A stretch of DNA of 64,000 nucleotides from Sulfitobacter sp. JL08. GTDB taxonomy: Bacteria > Pseudomonadota > Alphaproteobacteria > Rhodobacterales > Rhodobacteraceae. The notes beneath the pieces were generated by a model. It had not been told where the DNA came from. It saw only the letters and a program-made list of their open reading frames with translations, and did no database searches. The stretch is taken from the NCBI RefSeq assembly GCF_003352045.1, contig NZ_CP025815.1, positions 2,232,001-2,296,000 on the forward strand. The letters are read 5' to 3'. The position numbers and the translations under genes were made by a program. This document shows, one piece after another, positions 45,931-54,986 of the stretch (position 1 is its first letter; every line of letters starts with the position of its first letter).

Positions 45931-46503
45931 CTAGTCACTTGCTCGTGCGTTTAGTATTCGGTGGACGGACATTCGACTAACACCCATTCGCTCCGAAATC
46001 GCACTTGGCCCAAGGCCTTCATCGCGCAGGGCAGTCACCCGCTCCCGATCAATTCGACGCTTCCCGCCCTTGTAGACCCCCTTCTGTCGAGCTTTTGCAA
46101 TGCCGTCAGCCTGTCGTTTGCGAATAAGGGCAAGTTCAAATTCGGCGAACGCACCCATCATGTGTAATTGAAGTTTTGCGAAGGGATCATCCCCGTTCGG
46201 CCCAAAGGTCAGACCTTCGGATAGGAACTTGATCCCTGCCCCTTTGCCGGTGATCTGCGTGACAATGTCTTGCAAGTCTCTGAAGTCACGAGCCAGACGA
46301 TCAATTGACCAAACCAGAACCTCATCGCCAGTTCTTATGTAAGTAAGCATCTCGCGAAGCGCCGGGCGTTCCCGTTTGGAACCGCTCTCCTTTTCCTCAA
46401 AGACTTGATCGACCTCACCAAGGTCCTGGCGATCAAGCTTCTGGTCGTAGGATGAAACTCTGCGATACCCAATTCGTGCCAACTCAGAACTCCAATGTAA
46501 CAT
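45931..46503 (-). CDS. Serine recombinase (resolvase/invertase family)
   Basis: A 190-residue site-specific recombinase. The catalytic serine is Ser17 in IGYRRVSSYDQ, with the arginine-containing motifs VWSIDRLARDFRDL and FAEFELALIRKRQADGI. The C-terminal Hin-type helix-turn-helix is GPSAISERMGVSRMSVHRIL. It may invert or resolve DNA; a partner site is suggested by palindromes immediately upstream. The start codon itself overlaps one palindrome. No invertible segment was recognised. It is complete. Confidence 0.93.
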   Translation of the reverse strand: MLHWSSELARIGYRRVSSYDQKLDRQDLGEVDQVFEEKESGSKRERPALREMLTYIRTGDEVLVWSIDRLARDFRDLQDIVTQITGKGAGIKFLSEGLTFGPNGDDPFAKLQLHMMGAFAEFELALIRKRQADGIAKARQKGVYKGGKRRIDRERVTALRDEGLGPSAISERMGVSRMSVHRILNARASD

Positions 46504-46579
46504 TAAGGTCTAGAGTAGACATATCCGATGTAACATCAATACGCAATGGGCCCTGATGGTGCTCTCATATTGTAACATT
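46494..46579. promoter_or_regulatory. Three AATGTAACATT-like palindromes upstream of the serine recombinase
   Basis: AATGTAACATT at 46494-46504 (perfect, overlapping the start codon), GATGTAACATC at 46527-46537 (perfect) and ATTGTAACATT at 46569-46579 (one mismatch). Spacings are 33 and 42 bases. This is the layout of a three-subsite res region or an autorepressor operator. Confidence 0.5.
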
Positions 46580-46741
46580 TAGTTGCTACATCAGGGTGTA
46601 CCCTGAAGTGACACCCAATACCGTGTCAACGGCAGAGCGCGTAAAACCCGCTCAGTGCCTATGCTATTAGGGGCTGTTGACGTTCGGGATTCCCAAATTA
46701 CTTAACTTCTGATTCAAGGTTGCAAACAGAGGAGAGCAGCC

Positions 46742-47110
46742 TTGACCCGAAGAGTCCTGACCGATGCGCATTGGACAATCATCGAACCGTATTGTCTTGG
46801 AAAACCCACAGACCCGGGACAAACTGGGCGCGATCCTCGCCTGTTTGTGGAAGCCGTCCTTTGGATCGTTCGCACTGGGGCACAATGGCGCGAGTTGCCG
46901 GACGAATTCGGCAAGTGGAACTCTGTGTTCAAGCGGTTCCGCAGGTGGGTTAAGGCAGATATTTTCTATCATATGTTCAAAGTATTAGCCTCAGACGCCG
47001 ACCTCGAATACGCCATGATCGATGGCACCATCGTCAAGGTTCACCGCTCTGGCCAAGGCGCAAAAGGGGGACTCTTTGCCAGGCCATCGGGCGCTCTCGC
47101 GGGGGGATAA
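46742..47110 (+). CDS. IS427-like transposase, N-terminal frame
   Basis: A 122-residue first half of the transposase with the DUF4096 domain ([26 protein letters not shown]) and the first catalytic Asp in [13 protein letters not shown]. The start is a TTG at 46742. The frame ends at a GGGGGATAA context where the second frame takes over, the usual frameshift site of this group. The downstream frame is complete, so a full enzyme is possible through slippage. Confidence 0.9.
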   Translation: MTRRVLTDAHWTIIEPYCLGKPTDPGQTGRDPRLFVEAVLWIVRTGAQWRELPDEFGKWNSVFKRFRRWVKADIFYHMFKVLASDADLEYAMIDGTIVKVHRSGQGAKGGLFARPSGALAGG

Positions 47111-47493
47111 CCACGAAGATACTGGCGCTGACGGACGCGCTCGGCAACCTCGTCGATTTTTGCCTGATGCCCGGACAAGCCCATGATCTGCGCGAGACCG
47201 ATACACTGATCCGAAATCTGTCTGCCGGGCACCTGCTGGCGGACAGGGCCTTTGATGCGGATTGGCTGCGCAATGACCTGCTGGATCGCGACATCACTCC
47301 GGTCATTCCGCCGAAGTCCAACCGGAAGTTCCCGGCGGAGTTCGACAAAGACACCTACAAATGGCGGCACCTGATCGAAAACTACTTTGGCAAACTGAAG
47401 GAAAACAGAGGGATAGCTATGCGCTCGTGCAAAACAGACCCCAGCTTCAAAGCATTCATCTCGATCGCCGCTACAATCATTCACATCAGGTGA
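47110..47493 (+). CDS. IS427-like transposase, C-terminal frame
   Basis: The second half of the DDE transposase, expressed by frameshift from the first; the open region begins near 47110 and the first ATG is at 47167. Catalytic residues are in LLADRAFDADWLR (Asp) and LIENYFGKLKENRGI (Glu). It ends just inside the right inverted repeat. On its own it would lack the first aspartate, so it is not an independent gene. Confidence 0.85.
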   Translation, partial: TTKILALTDALGNLVDFCLMPGQAHDLRETDTLIRNLSAGHLLADRAFDADWLRNDLLDRDITPVIPPKSNRKFPAEFDKDTYKWRHLIENYFGKLKENRGIAMRSCKTDPSFKAFISIAATIIHIR

Positions 47494-47534
47494 ACGTCAA
47501 CAGCCCTTAGTCCAAGTATTCCCAAAAGGTAAGC

Positions 47535-47762
47535 ATGGAAGAATTTGCGCACTTCGTATTCGAAGGTCGCTACTACGTCGTGGCGTTCGAAAATAATCGA
47601 AAATTTCTGGTTTGGACTGAAATCCCTGATGGTTTTCATTGGGGAAAAACCATCAAATCAACTCAGTTGGTCGGCAACACAAAGAACCCAACCAAACTGG
47701 CGCGACTTGTTTGGATGGTTATTCAAAACCGTGCTGCCCTGATCGAATGCCCATTTGAATAA
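47535..47762 (+). CDS. Hypothetical small protein
   Basis: A 75-residue protein with many aromatic residues, beginning MEEFAHFVFEGRYYVVAFE. An AAAAGGT Shine-Dalgarno precedes the ATG. No known domain was recognised. It lies between an IS and a convergent lipoprotein gene. The composition is compatible with a real gene, but the evidence is only length, ribosome site and position. Confidence 0.5.
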   Translation: MEEFAHFVFEGRYYVVAFENNRKFLVWTEIPDGFHWGKTIKSTQLVGNTKNPTKLARLVWMVIQNRAALIECPFE

Positions 47763-47794
47763 ATTTCGTCATAAGCCAATCCTTGTGAAGCTCA

Positions 47795-48226
47795 TTACCC
47801 TCGCAGTTGCGGCCCAAGTGTATTCGCAATTTCAGTAGCGTCGAAAACATTGGCAGGTGCTGACGATGGCTTCTTGCCTTTAAACATTTGGATGATGGCG
47901 TCGACGCGCGGCTTCGAAAAACTGTTCGTTTGAAAGTTGCCAGTATACGAGTTGTATGTCGTGTTTGAACCCGCCTTCGCATATTGATCTTGGCTGACTA
48001 TTTGGAAATGTCCGTAACCCTGCTGCAGAGTTGTTTCAGCCGCTTTAAGAAGCGCAAATTGATAGGCTGTAGATCGGTTGGTGTAGGCATTTGTCTTCAC
48101 CGAAATCTGCGCTGTCCCGGGCGCTATCATCGTCGCCTCAACACCGCCAGCTAGCCCCGTCTCTTGGTATGGCGTTGAACACGCGGCGAGTATCGCGAGT
48201 GTAGACAGCACTAAGATGAATTTCAT
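47795..48226 (-). CDS. Small lipoprotein (CC0125/CC1285-like)
   Basis: A 143-residue lipoprotein: signal peptide MKFILVLSTLAILAAC with a lipobox cysteine near residue 16. The mature part has the GTAQISVKTNAYTNRSTAYQF segment followed by LKAAETTLQQGYGHFQIV, similar to a family of alphaproteobacterial lipoproteins of unknown function. The start at 48226 gives the signal; the longer frame from 48280 does not. It is transcribed alone. Confidence 0.75.
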   Translation of the reverse strand: MKFILVLSTLAILAACSTPYQETGLAGGVEATMIAPGTAQISVKTNAYTNRSTAYQFALLKAAETTLQQGYGHFQIVSQDQYAKAGSNTTYNSYTGNFQTNSFSKPRVDAIIQMFKGKKPSSAPANVFDATEIANTLGPQLRG

Positions 48227-48467
48227 GGTTTTCCTGTCCTTTACTTCATAAGCGACTGAGGCATTATTTCTAACCCCCACTTGGAATTATTCTTTTAGAA
48301 TGTTGGTCCGTATTTTTAACTCTGGCACTGGCTGCGTCATCGATCCTGATCAACTCAACAGCTCGGCTTCAAATATCTCAGAAAAATATCGAGAAAATTT
48401 GAGCATGTGTTTCTGAATAGAATAGGCTAGCCCCAAACTAGTCAAGCTCTGTTGTAAGCTTGACGTA

Positions 48468-49163
48468 TCAGGACGCTTTCTGTTGTGACTTTCTTTTACG
48501 GCGAGCCATAAAGCCAAGACCGCCTATGCCAGCCAGAAGCATCGGCACGGCAGCCGGTAGAGGAACTGCAGACAGGCCATCGGGACGCCACGGTTCACAC
48601 TTCGGGGGTGTGTAATTGCTAGGTATGCAGCCGGGAGGAGGAGGGCCGAGAATATCCAATATTACACTGTCCGAGGCCCAACTGTATTCATAGCGACCTC
48701 TAACAAGTCCGAGACCATCGAAACTTGTTCCCTCGTAAACGGCTGTTCCAAAGATTTCCTCCCCAGTTGAGTATCCCAACGGCACGTACAAGGCGTCACC
48801 ATCGCCAACCGCCAACCCTGTGGACCTTAAGAAAATGCCGCTACCCGATCCGAAGTCCGCTATTCTAGCTCCCCCTGGACCGAAGAATTCAGGAGATGAT
48901 GTCAGACCATAATAGACGTCAGCATTTGCGATTCCGCCTCCAACAGGTCCGGTCCCAATTTCTCCCGTGCTTGGGTTTATTACAGCCCCCAACCGTCCGC
49001 CATCGGAGTAGTAAGTCAAACCCGCTAAATCCAATACACCGGATGAAGTTACGACCACGTCTCCCGATACTTCCTGAAAACTGAACACGACTGACGCTTG
49101 TAGTGGAGCGACGGCTATCGCATACATACTGACCGCTGTTGCCGCCAAAATCCTACTCATCAT
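48468..49163 (-). CDS. VPLPA-CTERM sorting-domain surface protein
   Basis: A 231-residue secreted protein. It has an N-terminal signal peptide and a C-terminal sorting tail: VPLPAAVPMLLAGIGGLG, a transmembrane stretch and a basic end (MARRKRKSQQKAS). VPLPA-CTERM is the rhodobacterial variant of PEP-CTERM, processed by an exosortase and linked to exopolysaccharide. The middle is Gly/Ser-rich with no known domain. The start at 49163 follows GGGGGA; 49184 is the alternative. No exosortase gene lies in the window. Confidence 0.88.
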   Translation of the reverse strand: MMSRILAATAVSMYAIAVAPLQASVVFSFQEVSGDVVVTSSGVLDLAGLTYYSDGGRLGAVINPSTGEIGTGPVGGGIANADVYYGLTSSPEFFGPGGARIADFGSGSGIFLRSTGLAVGDGDALYVPLGYSTGEEIFGTAVYEGTSFDGLGLVRGRYEYSWASDSVILDILGPPPPGCIPSNYTPPKCEPWRPDGLSAVPLPAAVPMLLAGIGGLGFMARRKRKSQQKAS

Positions 49164-49513
49164 AAAATTATTCCCCCACATCAAAATAATACACCCAGAT
49201 CAGACACACATACATTGTAATTTTTAGCCAGCATTGATCCACATCAACTCAAAAGGTCGGTCTCAATTTCTCAAGTAAATCAATTCGTTACATCCAGTGA
49301 AAAATTACCGAGAAAATTTGGGCATGTCATTCAGAATAGAACAGGTACTCCTATCAAACAGGATCTGATCCATTTGAAGTATCAAGGACGCAAAATCTAA
49401 GAAACTAATTAGCTGGTGGGCTTCTGTCCGACTTTTGGCCTCTGCAATTTCCCGCTGCCTTTCGAGCGGAATGACGACTGGGTTGGAAACGTTCAATGCT
49501 ATATACCCGCATC
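49164..49513. other. AT-rich intergenic stretch
   Basis: About 350 bases without a recognisable gene. It contains the promoter of the VPLPA-CTERM gene. A short similar phrase (ATCTCAGAAAAATATCGAGAAAATTTG at 48375 versus a close copy at 49300) recurs on the other side of that gene, suggesting a flanking direct repeat. Confidence 0.4.
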
Positions 49514-49786
49514 ATGACGGTTCAACTCAAACGCGGCGGAACGAAACTCACAGCGATCCCCACCCACGCAATTTGGTTGGAATGTGCCTGTGGACGGTCC
49601 GCATCGGTTCGTGTGGCTGCATTACTGTTCTCAGACAAACCGCCAAAGACTGTTGCCGATGTCGTGGCCCGTGTCCGGTGCAGCCGATGTGGCGTGAAGG
49701 GTGCCAAGGATTTCCGCATTGTCTATCAGCCATCGAACGACGGCGCTTGGAATGCAATGCAGGGCGCGGAACAGCGCAAGGATTGA
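49514..49786 (+). CDS. Small zinc-ribbon-like protein, unknown function
   Basis: A 90-residue protein with two cysteine pairs: CAC in WLECACGRSASV and CSRC in RVRCSRCGVKGAKDFRIVY, forming a plausible zinc-binding ribbon. I recognise similar small proteins in many Rhodobacteraceae genomes, always unannotated. The ATG at 49514 matches the usual start MTVQLKRGGTKL; the ATG at 49496 is possible too. Function unknown; nucleic-acid binding is a guess from the fold. Confidence 0.72.
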   Translation: MTVQLKRGGTKLTAIPTHAIWLECACGRSASVRVAALLFSDKPPKTVADVVARVRCSRCGVKGAKDFRIVYQPSNDGAWNAMQGAEQRKD

Positions 49787-50007
49787 TCGAGAATTATGGC
49801 GGTAAAAGTTACAATAGGCTTGATGTCTTGCTCTTTTTGACCACCCACTTGAAAGTTGGGAGGAAAACTATCAGGCCCCGTGGAGATAAGCTACTCGTTG
49901 TCTCCGCTCGTTCGGTAGTCATTCCAACTTAATCGGGCGTTTTGGCCTTACGTCTAGGGGGAAAAATGAGCCTGAATGCAAATTTCATAGATGGTTAAGG
50001 GACTGGA

Positions 50008-50445
50008 ATGAAAAACCGGTTGCTAGCGGTATCAAGCGCAGTTTTATTGGCTTTCGGTTACACATCGTCAAGCGCTCAAGAAGGCCCCACAGAGCCAGCG
50101 TATCTATACACGGCAGAAGTCACAAATGTTGTGGATGGTGATACGATTGACGTGGATATCGATTTGGGATTTTACATTATGCTCAAAAATCAGCGCATAA
50201 GGCTGGTTGGTATTGATGCTCCTGAAAAAAGGGGGGAGTCTCGTGTAGCCGGCAAGGCAGCTACTGTTTTTCTGCGCGATCTTATCGATGGTAAATCAAT
50301 TATACTCAAAACAAAAAAGGGTCGCGACGACGCTGACAGAAGTGACTCGTTCGGTCGTTGGCTGGGCGTTGTCTATTTAGATGGGATAGACATAAATCAG
50401 GCACTTATAGACGCTGGGCACGCAGTTGAAGACATTCGGGACTAG
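50008..50445 (+). CDS. Secreted thermonuclease-family (SNase) protein
   Basis: A 145-residue protein with a signal peptide (cleavage near SSAQ) and one staphylococcal-nuclease domain. The motifs NVVDGDTIDVDI (calcium/Asp), RLVGIDAPEKRG (Arg and Glu region) and SFGRWLGVVYLDG are present, so nuclease activity is plausible. The last segment NQALIDAGHA is typical. It is single, island-borne cargo. The product would be periplasmic or secreted. Confidence 0.88.
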   Translation: MKNRLLAVSSAVLLAFGYTSSSAQEGPTEPAYLYTAEVTNVVDGDTIDVDIDLGFYIMLKNQRIRLVGIDAPEKRGESRVAGKAATVFLRDLIDGKSIILKTKKGRDDADRSDSFGRWLGVVYLDGIDINQALIDAGHAVEDIRD

Positions 50446-50716
50446 ACCTGCGCTTCTCAGGATATTCTTTGGACCGGTTCTGATTTCGAGATCGTGAGCG
50501 AACGTTATTTCGAGATCGAAAAATCTAGCTACTGTTCAATTGAATATTGAAATAAAAACGATCTCCATTGGTCAGATCGTCCATCTCGCAGCGTTTGCTG
50601 CGGACTTAAGTCGTGACCTAGCATCAGTGCGCCCTCAATGTGAGAATGATGTATTCCGCAACAACAGGAGAAAGTCTATAGCCCTGCCAACCCAGCCCAC
50701 TGCCGTTACAAACCTG

Positions 50717-51043
50717 TTAGTGCTTAGGAACGAGTGCTGCCAGTTGGCGCAGTTGGTCCGAACCTTCTCCTCTGCCATCTCCCCTTGGCACTGCCACCAC
50801 AACTTGCTGATCTAGGGACACAGCTACTGCCCGACCGAAGGCACGTTCGTGTGCAACCGCTAATAATTTGATCTGTTCCATGGGCGAAAGCCATCCCGCA
50901 GGCCCCCAGGCGGCATCATCGTCAAGCAGGTCACTCATGCGTCGCACGGCGACTTCACCACCTGCCCGAAGGGCTTCCCGAACCTCTGGTGACATGACGG
51001 GGCGACCTCGCGGGTTGCCCGATTGGCCTTTCTTGAACCGCAT
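50717..51043 (-). CDS. DUF5681 domain protein
   Basis: A 108-residue protein opening with FKKGQSGNPRGRP, the signature of DUF5681, often found beside phage or satellite genes. The rest is helical with no known motif. A CAGGAG Shine-Dalgarno precedes the ATG. It is at the left edge of the replication/integration module and in the same orientation as helicase, primase and integrase. Confidence 0.82.
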   Translation of the reverse strand: MRFKKGQSGNPRGRPVMSPEVREALRAGGEVAVRRMSDLLDDDAAWGPAGWLSPMEQIKLLAVAHERAFGRAVAVSLDQQVVVAVPRGDGRGEGSDQLRQLAALVPKH

Positions 51044-51506
51044 GACGATCTCCTGTTACGACCCTGTTAGCAATCCTACGTGCGCGAGGGCGTGGTCTGT
51101 GCGTCTATATTGTTCCGCCCCCGCCAATGTAAGCGGCGGAGGGGCGCGTTTCTAGTTTTTTCTTATGTATTACATATAGTTAGCGAAATATAGCGCGGCG
51201 TCTGAAGGGGCGAACTAGCTTAAAGGGGCAAAATTTTGGCGAAAGGCACGGGTGTCACGCCGACGCTGGGTTTGGCTGGTCATTGCACACCCCCAAACCG
51301 CTGATTTGTCCTCATGCGAGGACAAAACGCCCGTGTAAATGCAGAAAATACGGAAAATGAGGGTGTTTTGGGGGTGAAGTACCATAACACGTGACGCGCA
51401 GAGCGTCTTATGTCGTAGCCGTTGGAAGACGAAGACGTTATGTGTCTACCCTTCGCGTAGAATACTATATCAAGTATTTTCTTAATTTTCTGCATTTTCC
51501 GTTCGA
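51044..51506. other. Structured intergenic region, possible replication origin
   Basis: About 460 bases. It contains the perfect inverted repeat TTTGTCCTC/GAGGACAAA (51305-51313 with 51318-51326), a GC hairpin with CCCCGCC/GGCGGAGGGG near 51117-51142, and outward CACCCCCAAA/GTTTTGGGGGTG sequences around 51286 and 51365. Lying directly next to a primase-helicase pair, it is a candidate origin. No gene was found. Confidence 0.4.
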
Positions 51507-53057
51507 TTACCGAGCGCATAAAAAGCCCCCCAGCTTCTCAACCTGCTCAGGCAGGCTGGCAAACCAGACCTTGCGATCCTGTCCGTTTCCTCCGTCATCT
51601 TCAAACACGGCCACCTCACGCAGGCGGCTCCACATCCGCTTGGGTTGGGTGTCGTTATAGCCTTCGCCTTGCGTCTTTCGCGCCCATTCTAAGAACGCGT
51701 CTCTGAAGGACCGGCGTGACACCCGCAGACCACCATCAGCCCACGTGTGTTCTGCTACCTTTGCCCAACCCTCAAACGTTGTGGGCGTATCTGGGCGTAT
51801 GGGAAACAGGCCCTCTTCAACCACTTCAGCCCAGAAACGGTGGATGCCGTGCAGGGAGAGTTCGCGCTGCTTGATGGTATCATCGGTCAACGGGCGGTCA
51901 TGTTCGGGGTCGAACGCGCTGACATCGCGCTTCAGCATCTTGTCGAGAAAGTGTGCCGCCCCGTCGCCTTGGATGTGACCGGCAAGTGCCTCAAAATACG
52001 CGCGGTCGCCCCGGCGGTCGTCGTTACAACGCTGCACGATGTATCGGCGCTCTTTAACCTCCACATCCAGTGCGTGTTCTTCGTTCGTGGCGGCGACAAT
52101 GCCCAGCGCTGACAGCACGGTAATCGTGTCTACGCCCTTTGCCTCGAGCAGGATTGTCTTGCCCGTGACGCGGCGTTTCAGCTTCTGTGCGCCACGACGG
52201 TCGCCGACGAAGAAACATTCATCCGCGAAAACGTAACAGGCATCCATCAGGTGCTTGTTGAACTTGCCGATCAACTGGCTGCTGTCTTCGATCACAACGC
52301 CATGCTGCCCGAAAATACGCATCATCAGATCATCGAAGATAATGCCCTTCCCAGCGCCCTGAGCGCTGATCAGGATGGGCATGGTTCCCATTACGCGCTC
52401 GGGCTGCTGTACCTTTAGCGCGATCCAGTCCAGGTTATACTCATACGTCTGCACATCACCGGCACAGATCACGTCGCGGATGTGGTTCAGGATCAGGTCG
52501 CATGGCCCCTCCTTCGGCTTGACACCGTAACCACGCCACAGGTTCAGGTATCCGTCAGGCACCGGGCCGTTGGGCGCGAGGATCGTGCCGCGGTACCAGC
52601 TGCGCTCGGGGTGAACCAGCCATGCCTCACCCGCCGGTATCGGGCCGTCCGGCCCCTGCGCCACGACATTGGCGACCAGCGTTGAGAAGTCATGCGTGGT
52701 CAGCAGGTTCAACACCTCTCGCATCTCATCATCCCCGCCCTCATCCTTGCGGCCTGTGGGTTCTTTGACCCAATGTCCGATGCGAACCTTGCTGCCAGCC
52801 TCGATGACGAAGAACTCCATGTTCAGTTCCGCCACTAGGGTCGACAGGGCGCTCGACACCGCCGCCTTCTCGTCTGCCTTCTCGTCGGCGTCACGGACCT
52901 TGATCAATCGGCGCAGCGCGGTCTCAAGCACCTTCTTGGTCACCGGGTTTCCCGCCGCGGTGCATTCCTTCTTTAGTGCGTCCAACTCGCGCCCCTGCTC
53001 GAAGATCGACATCTCGGCAATCTCTGCCAGACGTCCCTGTATTTCTTTCGCCTTCAT
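51507..53057 (-). CDS. DUF5906-type helicase of a satellite/plasmid primase system
   Basis: A 516-residue protein with the Walker A motif ISAQGAGKGII at about residues 230-240 and the following FADECFF (Walker B-like) and ATNEEHALDVE (sensor) segments, as in superfamily 3 helicases of the D5/DUF5906 group. The N-terminal ~150 residues are helical and variable. It overlaps the primase gene by four bases (ATGA). Together they would replicate or unwind the excised element. Confidence 0.88.
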   Translation of the reverse strand: MKAKEIQGRLAEIAEMSIFEQGRELDALKKECTAAGNPVTKKVLETALRRLIKVRDADEKADEKAAVSSALSTLVAELNMEFFVIEAGSKVRIGHWVKEPTGRKDEGGDDEMREVLNLLTTHDFSTLVANVVAQGPDGPIPAGEAWLVHPERSWYRGTILAPNGPVPDGYLNLWRGYGVKPKEGPCDLILNHIRDVICAGDVQTYEYNLDWIALKVQQPERVMGTMPILISAQGAGKGIIFDDLMMRIFGQHGVVIEDSSQLIGKFNKHLMDACYVFADECFFVGDRRGAQKLKRRVTGKTILLEAKGVDTITVLSALGIVAATNEEHALDVEVKERRYIVQRCNDDRRGDRAYFEALAGHIQGDGAAHFLDKMLKRDVSAFDPEHDRPLTDDTIKQRELSLHGIHRFWAEVVEEGLFPIRPDTPTTFEGWAKVAEHTWADGGLRVSRRSFRDAFLEWARKTQGEGYNDTQPKRMWSRLREVAVFEDDGGNGQDRKVWFASLPEQVEKLGGFLCAR

Positions 53058-54430
53058 ATTTTTGCCTCCTTCATTCGCGCGATCCGATCCTCACGGCTCT
53101 CTTCCATCCGTGTCGGTCGCTTAATTGTTAGTGTGTGTCGAAAGTCCGCCGCCTTCGCGGTGTAGAGATCGCGATACTCGGCGTCCTTGCCGAGGACGAA
53201 GACCCGCCCCGACCCGTGGGCTTGGCTCACTAGCCGCCGGGTTGTCGGGTAGATGATCCCCGTGACCGCGCCGCCCCGGTAATCCGGTTCCAGCGGGTCG
53301 CGACAGGTCATGTTGCGGTATCGGCCCGGATGGGCGAGAATTTCGCCCACGCTCACCGCCTGCCCGTTGGACAGGTGGATCACAAAGCTTATGGGCAGGA
53401 CGGGCCGATCCGCATCCGCCACCCGCATCAGGGCGGCCTTGCGCCCCGCCGCACGCAGTTCGGCGCCCTTGCGGCGCACACGATCCGGCGTGGCACCATC
53501 GCCCAGAGCCTGCGTGGCTTCGACCTCGATCCGACCATCAGCCCACACGGATCGGGTCGCCATGGCATCGTCGTGCGTGTCGGCTTTGGCCTGCTCCACG
53601 AGCACCAGATATTCGGCCTCGTCCGCCGCAGTCAGATCAGGCAACAGGGCGCGTGTGTCGACGAGTGATAGGCCCTCGCTGATCAGAAAGGCATCCGGCC
53701 TGCGCTGCACCAGGCCCCGCCCACAGACCGCTCCTGCGGCGTAGTCGATGCGGCTGGCCTGATACATGCAGGGGTCGGTCGTCGCCCTCATAAGCTGTGA
53801 GCCAGACCCACTGACGAGGATGTATCCGTGATCTGCTAGCCAGAACCGTTTCAGCAGGACATCGGCTGCGCGGGGGATGTCGGCGGCCTCCTCGACGGCC
53901 AGATAGATACGCTGCCCCTTCAAGCCGACCAGCATGTCGCCAGTCTCGGCGTCGTAGATGTAACTGGACGATGAGCAGCCCCAGGCCACGTCATGGTCGG
54001 CGATGCCCGGCACGACGGCCTTTAGCTGATCCCAGAACGCGTCTCGGGACAGCACGGCGTGGCCTTCACGAGGATCGTAGTCCATCGCGAAGATGCCAGC
54101 GCCGTCAGGCCACCTGAAATGATCCTCGGATCGGGTGACCTGTTCGCCGCCCTGGAAATCGTTCTTGGTCGTGAGCACGACGCCCTCCTCCGCATCGATC
54201 AGCGGGACGCCGTAGGTCAGGACATCACGCCCGGCGCGGAGTTCGGTGTTCAGGACCGAGACAAAGTCCGCCAGATCGGTGGCCTGATCGATGAAGGCGC
54301 GGCCCTCGCCGATCCAGCCGACCGTCTCCTTCACCAATTCCCCGGAGCGGCGGCGATAATGTTTGCCGCCGGTGCGCGGGTTTTCCAGCGCTATCCGGGT
54401 GTAGGTGAGCGGCGGATTATTGCGGGTCAT
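53054..54430 (-). CDS. Putative AEP-like primase/replication protein
   Basis: A 458-residue protein. The MDYDPREG motif (Asp117, Asp119) resembles motif I of archaeo-eukaryotic primases, and SSSSYIYDAETG and KGQRIYLAVEEA downstream could be motifs II and III. The C-terminal half is unassigned. The gene sits just upstream of and overlaps the helicase gene, a common arrangement in P4-type satellites. The ATG at 54430 overlaps the end of the small gene before it. Function is inferred from motif and context. Confidence 0.72.
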   Translation of the reverse strand: MTRNNPPLTYTRIALENPRTGGKHYRRRSGELVKETVGWIGEGRAFIDQATDLADFVSVLNTELRAGRDVLTYGVPLIDAEEGVVLTTKNDFQGGEQVTRSEDHFRWPDGAGIFAMDYDPREGHAVLSRDAFWDQLKAVVPGIADHDVAWGCSSSSYIYDAETGDMLVGLKGQRIYLAVEEAADIPRAADVLLKRFWLADHGYILVSGSGSQLMRATTDPCMYQASRIDYAAGAVCGRGLVQRRPDAFLISEGLSLVDTRALLPDLTAADEAEYLVLVEQAKADTHDDAMATRSVWADGRIEVEATQALGDGATPDRVRRKGAELRAAGRKAALMRVADADRPVLPISFVIHLSNGQAVSVGEILAHPGRYRNMTCRDPLEPDYRGGAVTGIIYPTTRRLVSQAHGSGRVFVLGKDAEYRDLYTAKAADFRHTLTIKRPTRMEESREDRIARMKEAKI

Positions 54431-54680
54431 GGCTTTTCTCCCAGTTCGGTGTTGCGAGGGGGGCGTGTGTTTCCGTGCGTTGTGGGGATCGCTGATCGGC
54501 CAGATAACGGCGGAGAAGCCTCTCTGTCGCACGGAGCGCGGAACCCGGTCGTCTGGGCGTGGTCGCGCAGATCACATCAGGCGGGGTGTCCCCGACCAAG
54601 CGGAAGTTGCGACCAGTGATCACCAGTTCACGATCATACCGCCGGGCTAGGCGCTGGAGTTCCCGATGCCACTTAGCCAT
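54417..54680 (-). CDS. Small basic protein of the replication module
   Basis: An 87-residue basic protein (MAKWHRELQRLARRYDREL). Its alpha-beta-beta pattern is vaguely like a small double-stranded RNA-binding fold, but no family is certain. Its stop lies 13 bases inside the primase gene and its start overlaps the preceding 58-residue frame by eight bases, so it is part of a tight operon from the integrase end. Confidence 0.7.
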   Translation of the reverse strand: MAKWHRELQRLARRYDRELVITGRNFRLVGDTPPDVICATTPRRPGSALRATERLLRRYLADQRSPQRTETHAPLATPNWEKSHDPQ

Positions 54681-54849
54681 CGGATAACTCCGTCAGGATC
54701 GTACCGTCGTCCAGCTTGGCAGTGATCTGGATTTCAATCCGGTCATTGGAAATGAAGCTGTTACATGCGGCTTCATGGCGGCGGTGCGCCTCGTCCCGTA
54801 ATTCGGGCAGGAGCGACGCAAGCTGTTGGCGGATTTCTGGTAGGGTCAT
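54673..54849 (-). CDS. Small protein, 58 residues
   Basis: MTLPEIRQQLASLLPEL begins this 58-residue acidic frame; it ends LTELSDG. It overlaps the next gene by eight bases. It reads as a short helix, a strand pair (DRIEIQITAKLDDG) and little else. Real because of its tight overlap and coding-like composition; no function assigned. Confidence 0.65.
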   Translation of the reverse strand: MTLPEIRQQLASLLPELRDEAHRRHEAACNSFISNDRIEIQITAKLDDGTILTELSDG

Positions 54850-54986
54850 TACTTCGGTCCTTCAAATTTACGGACCGGCGAGATGCTGTGCTAATGAGAA
54901 GCCCATCTTCAGGATGCTCGTCGGCACCGCATAAACTCGCCGATCCGAGTTTCAGCGCCGCCTTTAGTGGGCGGCGTTTCTCGTTC

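Larger units (their letters stand above)
46671..47506 (+). mobile_element. IS5-family (IS427-like) insertion sequence, 836 bp, with target duplication
   Basis: Perfect 15-bp inverted repeats GGGCTGTTGACGTTC (46671-46685) and its complement (47492-47506). The element is flanked by TTAG on both sides (46667-46670 and 47507-47510), a 4-bp target duplication. It encodes a transposase in two frames. Confidence 0.93.
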
